Of a stretch of DNA of 64,000 bases, positions 57,782 through 64,000 are shown one piece after another; the stretch's first letter is position 1; every line of letters begins with the position of its first letter. This DNA is from Bacillus vallismortis (lineage in GTDB: Bacteria; Bacillota; Bacilli; Bacillales; Bacillaceae). Under the pieces are notes generated by a model, which was not told the DNA's origin, did no database searches, and saw nothing but the letters and a program-made list of their open reading frames with translations. The stretch is taken from positions 1,627,001 to 1,691,000 of the forward strand of contig NZ_CP160797.1 of assembly GCF_040784915.1 (NCBI RefSeq). The letters run 5' to 3'. A program made the translations under genes and the position numbers.

Positions 57782-59401
57782 ATGCAGCTAACTGAACTTT
57801 CCATCAAAAATCAGAATGTGTTTGTACAGCACTATATAGATGGCAAAGAAGAAATGTCTTCTTTTTTTGATTACAGCATTCATCATAAGGACATGTGGCG
57901 CGACAGACTGAAGGACTTATCCTCCCGGTTTTTCGCAAGAGAGGAGTTGGCGGCATACTTATCCTCTTACCATAATAAATTCGGTTCAAGTGCCATGCAG
58001 TCTGCTATTGAGAAGCTGAAGGATCCGTCAAGCGCGGCTGTTGTCGGCGGACAGCAGGCAGGACTTTTAACAGGACCGCTTTATACTATACATAAAATCA
58101 TTTCAATCATTGTGTTAGCAAAGGAACAAGAAAAGCAGCTGCAAGTGCCTGTCATCCCGATTTTCTGGGTGGCCGGAGAAGACCACGATTTGGATGAGAT
58201 TAATTTTGTCCATACATCTGAAGAGAATGGTCCCGTGAAAACAAAGCTGCCCCAGTCTTATTGGAAGAAATCTTCGGCAGCGAGCACAACTCTTGATCAG
58301 GAAAAATGCGCCGCATGGATAGATGGTGTATTTGCCGCTTTTGAGGAAACAGACCATACGAATACACTTCTCGACAATGTGAAACGATGTTTAAGGAAAT
58401 CTGTTACATTCACTGATTTCTTTGAACTGCTGATCGCGGATCTGTTCCAAGAGGAGGGGTTAGTTTTATTAAATTCTGGAGATCCGGGGATTAAAAAGCT
58501 TGAAACGGCCATGTTCCAAAAGATTCTCCGGGAAAATGATGAACTCGCCCGCGCGGTGTCAGAACAGCAGGACTTCATGCGTGAAGCAGGCTACAAGCCG
58601 ATTATCGAGTCCGGAAAAGAGCAGGCGAATCTGTTTTATGAATATGAAGAAGAGCGTTTTTTAATTGAAAAAGACAACGGCCGTTTTGTCATCAATGAGC
58701 TTGATATGGCATGGACGATGGATGAACTTTATACACATATAGAAGAACATCCTGAGCGCTTCAGCAATAATGTTGTAACGAGACCGTTAATGCAGGAATA
58801 CCTCATTCCGACTTTAGCCTTTATTGCAGGGCCTGGAGAAATTAACTACTGGGGTGAGCTTAAACAGGCCTTTACGGTGATGGGCTTTAAAATGCCTCCG
58901 GTTATGCCGAGGCTGAATATTACGATACTTGAACGGCATATTGAGAAAAAACTGCTTGAACGGAATATCTCATTACAAGATGCGATTGAACGCGGTACGG
59001 AGAATCAAAGAGAGATATACTTTGAGCATCAGATTCCGGAAGAGTTTACCGCGGTGATGGATCAGGCGAAAAGTCAAATTGAAGCGGTTCACAAAACGGT
59101 AAGGCACGAGGCGTTAAAGGTTGATCAAAGCATGGAACCTTTACTCCTGAAGAACGCCGCTTTTATTCAGGATCAGCTTCAATTTTTAGAGCGGACAGTG
59201 ACGAAACGAATTGAAGAAAAAGAAGGCTGCGTCTTGAAGGATTATGAGAGAATCCAAACTAGCATTAAGCCGCTGCTTGCGCCGCAAGAGCGAATTTGGA
59301 ATATCATGTATTATTTGAACAGGTACGGTCCAAAATTCTTCACATCATTCAAGAATCTGCCATTTTCTTTTCAAAATCAACATCAAGTTGTCAAACTTTG
59401 A
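57782..59401 (+). CDS. bshC: Bacillithiol biosynthesis cysteine-adding enzyme
   Basis: A 539-residue enzyme for the last step of bacillithiol synthesis, adding Cys to GlcN-malate. The N-terminal part has GGQQAGLLTGPLYTIHKI near residue 90 and FWVAGEDHDLDEIN near residue 128, both nucleotide-binding-like. A long coiled coil near residues 420-480 is typical of the family. The ATG follows GAAAGGAAG. Formerly yllA; it precedes the dcw cluster as in B. subtilis. Confidence 0.95.
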   Translation: MQLTELSIKNQNVFVQHYIDGKEEMSSFFDYSIHHKDMWRDRLKDLSSRFFAREELAAYLSSYHNKFGSSAMQSAIEKLKDPSSAAVVGGQQAGLLTGPLYTIHKIISIIVLAKEQEKQLQVPVIPIFWVAGEDHDLDEINFVHTSEENGPVKTKLPQSYWKKSSAASTTLDQEKCAAWIDGVFAAFEETDHTNTLLDNVKRCLRKSVTFTDFFELLIADLFQEEGLVLLNSGDPGIKKLETAMFQKILRENDELARAVSEQQDFMREAGYKPIIESGKEQANLFYEYEEERFLIEKDNGRFVINELDMAWTMDELYTHIEEHPERFSNNVVTRPLMQEYLIPTLAFIAGPGEINYWGELKQAFTVMGFKMPPVMPRLNITILERHIEKKLLERNISLQDAIERGTENQREIYFEHQIPEEFTAVMDQAKSQIEAVHKTVRHEALKVDQSMEPLLLKNAAFIQDQLQFLERTVTKRIEEKEGCVLKDYERIQTSIKPLLAPQERIWNIMYYLNRYGPKFFTSFKNLPFSFQNQHQVVKL

Positions 59402-59416
59402 AATAAAGTTTTAAAG

Positions 59417-59445
59417 AACCCTGACTAGTTCAGGGTTTTTTTTTA
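59417..59445 (+). terminator. bshC terminator
   Basis: AACCCTGA and TCAGGGTT form an 8-bp stem with a CTAGT loop, then T9. Confidence 0.83.
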
Positions 59446-59470
59446 TGGGTAAACAGTGTAAAATGAAGTT

Positions 59471-59500
59471 GTGGAGAGAAGTGGTGGATAGTGGTGAGTT
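59471..59500 (+). promoter_or_regulatory. MraZ operator (three 10-bp direct repeats)
   Basis: GTGGAGAGAA, GTGGTGGATA and GTGGTGAGTT are three repeats of GTGG(A/T) at exact 10-bp spacing, just downstream of a -10-like TAAAAT (59459-59464) and before mraZ. MraZ binds repeated TGG-type boxes in its own promoter, so autoregulation of the dcw cluster is expected. Confidence 0.65.
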
Positions 59501-59526
59501 AAGGAGAGAAAGTGGGGCAAGAGATC

Positions 59527-59958
59527 ATGTTTATGGGTGAATATCAGCATACCATCGATGCGAAGGGCCGCATGATCGTACCCGCTAAATTCAGAGAAGG
59601 CCTTGGCGAGCAGTTTGTGCTGACCAGAGGGCTTGACCAATGTCTCTTCGGCTACCCTATGCACGAATGGAAACAAATTGAAGAAAAACTAAAAGCACTT
59701 CCTCTCACTAAAAAAGATGCCCGCGCGTTTACCCGTTTCTTCTTTTCAGGGGCGACCGAATGCGAACTGGATAAGCAAGGCAGGGTAAATATCGCATCAT
59801 CTCTATTGAATTACGCCAAACTGGAAAAAGAATGTGTTGTTATCGGGGTTTCTAATCGAATTGAATTGTGGAGTAAAGTAATTTGGGAACAATACACAGA
59901 AGAGCAAGAAGATTCATTTGCTGAAATTGCTGAAAACATGATTGGGTTTGATATATAA
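59527..59958 (+). CDS. mraZ: Transcriptional regulator MraZ
   Basis: A 143-residue protein with two SpoVT/AbrB-like beta domains ([21 protein letters not shown] and [21 protein letters not shown]) that form an oligomeric DNA-binding ring. It represses or tunes the dcw operon through the repeats upstream. The ATG at 59527 matches the family start (MFMGEYQHT); an in-frame GTG five codons earlier also exists. Formerly yllB. Confidence 0.94.
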   Translation: MFMGEYQHTIDAKGRMIVPAKFREGLGEQFVLTRGLDQCLFGYPMHEWKQIEEKLKALPLTKKDARAFTRFFFSGATECELDKQGRVNIASSLLNYAKLEKECVVIGVSNRIELWSKVIWEQYTEEQEDSFAEIAENMIGFDI

Positions 59959-60027
59959 TGATTCTTCGTGTATAACACTCTAAAAACAATTTCAATTCAT
60001 CCTGATAAAAGGTGGGACCAACACAAT

Positions 60028-60963
60028 ATGTTTCAACACAAAACAGTACTTCTTCGTGAAACCGTAGACGGGCTTAATATTAAACCGGACGGTACATATG
60101 TAGACTGCACACTCGGCGGAGCTGGGCACAGTACATACTTATTGCAGCAATTATCCGAGAAGGGGCGTTTAATCGCTTTTGACCAAGACGATACGGCATT
60201 AGAGCATGCCAAAGAAGCGTTGTCCGATTATAAAGGACAGCTCATTCTGATCAAAAGCAATTTCAGGTATTTAAAAGAATGTTTGAATGAACAAGGTATT
60301 ACTGAAGTAGACGGTATTTTATTTGATTTAGGGGTGTCCTCCCCGCAGCTGGATACACCGGAACGGGGATTCAGTTACCATCATGACGCACCGTTGGACA
60401 TGAGGATGGACCAGTCGGCCTCACTTACGGCGAAGGAAGTCGTTAATGAGTGGCGCTATGAGGATCTCGTCCGTATCTTCTTTAAATACGGCGAAGAGAA
60501 GTTCAGCAAACAGATCGCCAGAAAAATTGAAGAGGCACGAATCAAATCTCCTATTCAAACTACGGGCCAACTGGTCGATCTAATAAAAGACGCGATTCCC
60601 GCTCCAGCGAGAAGGAGCGGAGGACATCCCGCTAAACGCGTGTTTCAGGCAATCAGAATTGCCGTGAACGATGAACTTAAGGTGTTTGAAGAGGCTTTGG
60701 AGCAGGCAATAGAGGTTCTGAAACCAGGGGGAAGGGTATCAGTCATCACCTTCCACTCGCTTGAAGACAGAATTTGTAAATCTACTTTTAAAGAAAAGTC
60801 GTCACTTCCGGAACTTCCTCCGGGTCTTCCTGTCATACCGGAAGAGTTTGAACCAGAACTTAAACTCATCACGCGAAAACCGATTACGGCATCTCAGGAA
60901 GAGCTTGAAGAAAACAACCGGGCTCGTTCTGCGAAGCTTCGGATTGCCGAAAAAAGAAAATAA
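60028..60963 (+). CDS. rsmH: 16S rRNA (cytosine1402-N4)-methyltransferase
   Basis: A 311-residue rRNA methyltransferase (MraW). SAM motif [15 protein letters not shown] near residue 25; [10 protein letters not shown] near residue 100 and [10 protein letters not shown] near residue 205 are typical. The ATG at 60028 follows AAAGGTGGG and gives the family start MFQHKTVLL; longer frames have no site. It is 69 bp after mraZ and part of the dcw operon. Confidence 0.95.
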   Translation: MFQHKTVLLRETVDGLNIKPDGTYVDCTLGGAGHSTYLLQQLSEKGRLIAFDQDDTALEHAKEALSDYKGQLILIKSNFRYLKECLNEQGITEVDGILFDLGVSSPQLDTPERGFSYHHDAPLDMRMDQSASLTAKEVVNEWRYEDLVRIFFKYGEEKFSKQIARKIEEARIKSPIQTTGQLVDLIKDAIPAPARRSGGHPAKRVFQAIRIAVNDELKVFEEALEQAIEVLKPGGRVSVITFHSLEDRICKSTFKEKSSLPELPPGLPVIPEEFEPELKLITRKPITASQEELEENNRARSAKLRIAEKRK

Positions 60964-61002
60964 CGAAACACGAACGCAAAATAAAAAGGAGGTCATCAGC
61001 CT

Positions 61003-61356
61003 ATGAGCAATTTAGCTTACCAACCAGAGAAACAGCAGCGGCATACGATCAGTCCTGAGAAAAAAGTAATTGTCAAGAAAAGGGCTTCCATTACTCTCGG
61101 AGAAAAAGTGCTTCTTGTCCTCTTTGCTGCGGTGGTGCTCAGCGTATCGCTTTTGATCGTATCAAAGGCGTATGCGGCATATCAAACCAATATTGAGGTG
61201 CAAAAGCTTGAGGAGCAAATTTCATCCGAAAATAAGCAAATTGGTGACCTCGAAAAAAGTGTTGCTGATTTAAGCAAACCGCAGCGCATTATGGACATTG
61301 CGGAAAAGAACGGCTTGAATTTAAAAGATAAAAAAGTGAAAAACATACAGGAATGA
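61003..61356 (+). CDS. ftsL: Cell division protein FtsL
   Basis: A 117-residue bitopic membrane protein of the divisome. A basic cytoplasmic tail (residues 1-35) is followed by one transmembrane helix ([22 protein letters not shown]) and an outer leucine-zipper-like coiled coil ([27 protein letters not shown]) that pairs with DivIC. The ATG follows AAGGAGGTC. It overlaps pbpB by four bases (ATGA). Confidence 0.95.
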   Translation: MSNLAYQPEKQQRHTISPEKKVIVKKRASITLGEKVLLVLFAAVVLSVSLLIVSKAYAAYQTNIEVQKLEEQISSENKQIGDLEKSVADLSKPQRIMDIAEKNGLNLKDKKVKNIQE

Positions 61357-63503
61357 TTCAAATGCCAAAAAAGAATAAATTTATGAATAGAGGAGCAGCG
61401 ATTCTAAGTATTTGTTTCGCTCTCTTTTTCTTTGTTATCCTTGGGAGAATGGCATATATTCAAATAACCGGAAAAGCGAATGGCGAGGTGCTTGCGACAA
61501 AAGCGACAGAGCAGCATGAAAAGAAACGGCCCATCGAAGCAAGCCGCGGCTCGATTTTAGACCGAAACGGTAAAGTGATTGCGGAAGATACAGCGACGTA
61601 TAAGCTGATTGCCGTTCTTGATAAAAAAATGACCACTGATAAAAAGCATCCTCAGCATGTTCAAAACAAAGAAAAAACGGCGGAAGCGCTCTCTAAAGAG
61701 ATTAAGATGGACAAGGCTGATATCCTTGATATCTTAAACAAGGATTTAAAGCAAGTGGAGTTCGGTTCAGCGGGCCGGGATATTACGTATTCGAAAAAGA
61801 AAGAAATCGAAAAGTTGAAACTCCCGGGCATTTCATTTTTACGGGATACCAAACGCTACTATCCAAATGGTGTTTTTGCATCCAATCTAGTAGGGTATGC
61901 CGAGGTTGATGAAGACACAAATGAAATTTCCGGCGCGATGGGACTAGAAAAAGTGCTGGATAAGTATTTGAAGGAGCGGGACGGATATGTGACCTATGAA
62001 AGCGACAAATCCGGCTGGGAGCTCCCGAACAGCAAAAATAAAATTACAGCGCCAAAAAATGGTGACAATGTTTATTTAACCATTGACCAGAAAATCCAAA
62101 CCTTTTTGGAAGACAGCATGACAAAAGTGGCGAAAAAATACAATCCGAAAAAAATCATGGCAGCAGTCGTCGATCCGAAAACGGGCAAAGTGCTTGCCAT
62201 GGGACAGCGCCCAAGTTTTGATCCGAACACCCGCGATGTGACAAATTACTATAATGATTTGATTTCATATGCATATGAACCCGGATCAACGATGAAGATT
62301 TTTACACTTGCTGCTGCTATACAGGAAAATGTGTATAACGGCAATGAAGAGTACAAGTCCGGAACATATAAAGTAGGCGGAGGACAAGTAAAAGACCATA
62401 ATGCCGGGGTAGGCTGGGGAGCAACAACATACCATGATGGTGTAGTGAGGTCTTCTAATGTGGCTTTTGCCAAACTGGCTAATGAAAAGCTGGGCTATTC
62501 CCGTCTAAATGAATATCTTCATAAATTCAATTTCTATCAAAAAACAGGTATTGATTTGCCGAATGAAGTATCAAGTAAAATAAATTTCAAATATGAATTT
62601 GATAAAGCATCGACTGCATATGGACAAGCTTCTGCTGTTACACCGATTCAGCAGCTTCAGGCCGCAACAGCAATTGCGAATGACGGCAAAATGATGAAAC
62701 CCTACGTCATAGACCATATTGTAGATCCTGATACGAAGAAAACCATTTATCAAAATAAACCTCAGTCAGCCGGTACGCCAGTCTCTGCTGATACCGCTAA
62801 AAAGGTTCGTAATATTTTAGGTGATGTCGTTACATCTGATATCGGTACAGGACGGCCGTATAAAATTGAAGGTTTTGATGTAGCCGTTAAAACCGGAACA
62901 GCACAAATTGCCGGACAAAACGGTTATCTATCTGGACGCGATAATTACGTATTTTCTGTAATGGGAATGGCGCCCAAAGATGATCCTGAGCTGTTGATCT
63001 ATGTTGCGGTGCAGCAGCCGCAATTAGAGAATGATGAAACAGGTTCAGATCCAGTATCAGAAATCTTCAACCCAACAATGAAAAACAGCCTGCACTACCT
63101 GAACATCAAACCAACTGAAAAATCTGACTCGGATAAGGAAGAAACAAAAGCGCAGACGATGCCTGATTTAACAGACCAAACGGTAGCCGGTGCTCAAAAG
63201 AAAGCAAAAGAAGAAAATCTCACACCGGTTGTCATCGGCAGTGATGTCGCTGTAAAAGAACAGTATCCGAAAGCGGATGAGGAAGTTCTGACCAATCAGA
63301 AGGTCTTCCTGAAAACGGGTGGTAAAATCAAAATGCCTGATATGACAGGCTGGTCGAGAAGAGAGGTTCTTCAGTACGCCGAGCTGGCGGGAATTCACAT
63401 TGAAGTCAGCGGACAGGGCTATGCTGTCAGCCAAAGCGTCAAGAAAGACAAAGAAATAAAAGACAAAACCGTAATCAAGGTGACGTTTAAAAATCCTGAT
63501 TAA
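61353..63503 (+). CDS. pbpB: Penicillin-binding protein 2B (septal transpeptidase)
   Basis: A 716-residue class B PBP that cross-links septal peptidoglycan with FtsW. One N-terminal anchor (residues ~14-34), a dimerisation domain, then the transpeptidase domain: SxxK in EPGSTMKIF near residue 310, SxN in RSSNVAF near residue 370, KTGT at residues 513-516. Two PASTA domains end it. Residue 512, next to KTGT, is Val (GTT at 62886); this position is normally Gly. Several residues nearby also differ from memory of strain 168. Confidence 0.95.
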   Translation: MIQMPKKNKFMNRGAAILSICFALFFFVILGRMAYIQITGKANGEVLATKATEQHEKKRPIEASRGSILDRNGKVIAEDTATYKLIAVLDKKMTTDKKHPQHVQNKEKTAEALSKEIKMDKADILDILNKDLKQVEFGSAGRDITYSKKKEIEKLKLPGISFLRDTKRYYPNGVFASNLVGYAEVDEDTNEISGAMGLEKVLDKYLKERDGYVTYESDKSGWELPNSKNKITAPKNGDNVYLTIDQKIQTFLEDSMTKVAKKYNPKKIMAAVVDPKTGKVLAMGQRPSFDPNTRDVTNYYNDLISYAYEPGSTMKIFTLAAAIQENVYNGNEEYKSGTYKVGGGQVKDHNAGVGWGATTYHDGVVRSSNVAFAKLANEKLGYSRLNEYLHKFNFYQKTGIDLPNEVSSKINFKYEFDKASTAYGQASAVTPIQQLQAATAIANDGKMMKPYVIDHIVDPDTKKTIYQNKPQSAGTPVSADTAKKVRNILGDVVTSDIGTGRPYKIEGFDVAVKTGTAQIAGQNGYLSGRDNYVFSVMGMAPKDDPELLIYVAVQQPQLENDETGSDPVSEIFNPTMKNSLHYLNIKPTEKSDSDKEETKAQTMPDLTDQTVAGAQKKAKEENLTPVVIGSDVAVKEQYPKADEEVLTNQKVFLKTGGKIKMPDMTGWSRREVLQYAELAGIHIEVSGQGYAVSQSVKKDKEIKDKTVIKVTFKNPD

Positions 63504-63507
63504 ATAG

Positions 63508-63558
63508 AAAGAAAGCTTGCTGGGGATTTCCCTGCTATGCAGGCTTTCTTTTTTTATA
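63508..63558 (+). terminator. pbpB terminator
   Basis: GAAAGCTTGC and GCAGGCTTTC pair around a longer loop that contains a small GGGGATTTCCC fold, followed by T7. Confidence 0.7.
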
Positions 63559-63636
63559 CCTTCAGAGGAGCATCGTTCTACTTGTCCAAGTTCAGGCATA
63601 AAATGAAACAAGCTTAAATAAGGAGTGAACGGTCTC

Positions 63637-64000
63637 TTGCGCGTCTCGAATGTAACGGTTAGAAAACGTTTATTATTTGTTTTGCTTTTTGGCGTGATCG
63701 TGTTTCTGATCATTGATACAAGGCTGGGGTATGTTCAGTTTGTGATGGGTGAGAAACTGACTTCGCTGGCAAAGGATTCTTGGAGCAGGAATTTGCCGTT
63801 CGAGCCGGAGAGAGGCGAGATCCTTGATCGCAACGGTGTGAAGCTCGCAACAAACAAAAGTGCGCCGACCGTATTCGTCGTGCCGCGCCAAGTTCAGAAT
63901 CCGATGAAAACGAGCAAGCAGCTTGCGGCGGTTTTAAACATGTCAGAAGAAAAAGTATATAAGCACGTGACCAAAAAAACGTCAATCGAAAAGATCACTC
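63637..64000 (+). CDS. spoVD: Sporulation-specific penicillin-binding protein SpoVD, 5' part
   Basis: The first 121 codons of SpoVD; the gene continues beyond the window. A short basic N-terminus (RVSNVTVRKR), one transmembrane helix (LLFVLLFGVIVFLIIDTRLGYVQ) and the beginning of the dimerisation domain (ERGEILDRNGVKLATN) are visible. The TTG start follows AAGGAG. SpoVD is a class B PBP for spore cortex synthesis, and follows pbpB in B. subtilis. Confidence 0.95.
   Translation, partial: MRVSNVTVRKRLLFVLLFGVIVFLIIDTRLGYVQFVMGEKLTSLAKDSWSRNLPFEPERGEILDRNGVKLATNKSAPTVFVVPRQVQNPMKTSKQLAAVLNMSEEKVYKHVTKKTSIEKIT

Overview
The window is chromosomal DNA of a Bacillus subtilis-group bacterium. Gene order from the pyruvate dehydrogenase operon through slp, speA, the ykt/yla genes, nprE, typA, ftsW, pycA, the cta cytochrome oxidase genes and the ylb genes to the start of the dcw (division and cell wall) cluster is the B. 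subtilis order. The proteins look close to strain 168 from memory; no search was run. Low-GC start signals (GTG/TTG starts behind strong Shine-Dalgarno sequences) and U-rich intrinsic terminators fit this.

Layout. 1-4435: the 3' end of an AT-rich trans-AT polyketide synthase cluster (tail of a DH domain, tandem ACPs, KR, alpha/beta-hydrolase thioesterase) and a serine beta-lactamase-like protein, closed by a 21-bp perfect hairpin. The position just before pdhA and the final beta-lactamase-like gene suggest a macrolactin-type (mln) cluster. 4436-9854: pdhABCD with a strong sigma-A promoter and an upstream cre-like site. 9857-12251: slp, the dual-function sRNA SR1 (peptide SR1P, two CcpN boxes) and speA. 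12436-16388: yktA, yktB, ykzI, suhB, ykzC, yktD. 16389-18317: a regulatory gap with a small Rrf2-like remnant, then nprE. 18599-22921: ylaABCD (ECF sigma/anti-sigma operon with an ECF-like promoter), ylaE (start region frameshifted) and ylaF. 23025-31923: typA, ylaH, an IS200-type insertion, ylaI, ylaJ, phoH, ylaL, glsA2, ylaN and ftsW. 31998-44260: pycA, a photolyase, ctaA, ctaBCDEF and ctaG. 44498-57712: ylbA to ylbQ, including ricF, rsmD, coaD, the YlbL protease, tmcAL and rpmF. 57782-64000: bshC, mraZ, rsmH, ftsL, pbpB and the 5' part of spoVD.

How it fits together. Most of the window is core metabolism and cell growth: pyruvate to acetyl-CoA (Pdh) or oxaloacetate (PycA), heme A synthesis (CtaAB) and the caa3 oxidase (CtaCDEF), then CoA, bacillithiol and peptidoglycan functions. 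Accessory parts are the polyketide cluster, the photolyase and the IS200 element.

The most unusual feature is a family of five related ~175-bp hairpin elements (near 15.2, 22.5, 26.0, 44.3 and 53.1 kb). Each sits inside a duplicated intrinsic-terminator hairpin: one hairpin copy lies just before the element, usually without its U-tract, and a second lies just after it, with the U-tract. One copy has a perfect 24-bp duplication, another shows compensatory changes between its two hairpins, one is degenerate, and one is interrupted or flanked by the IS200 element. This looks like a small mobile element that targets terminators.
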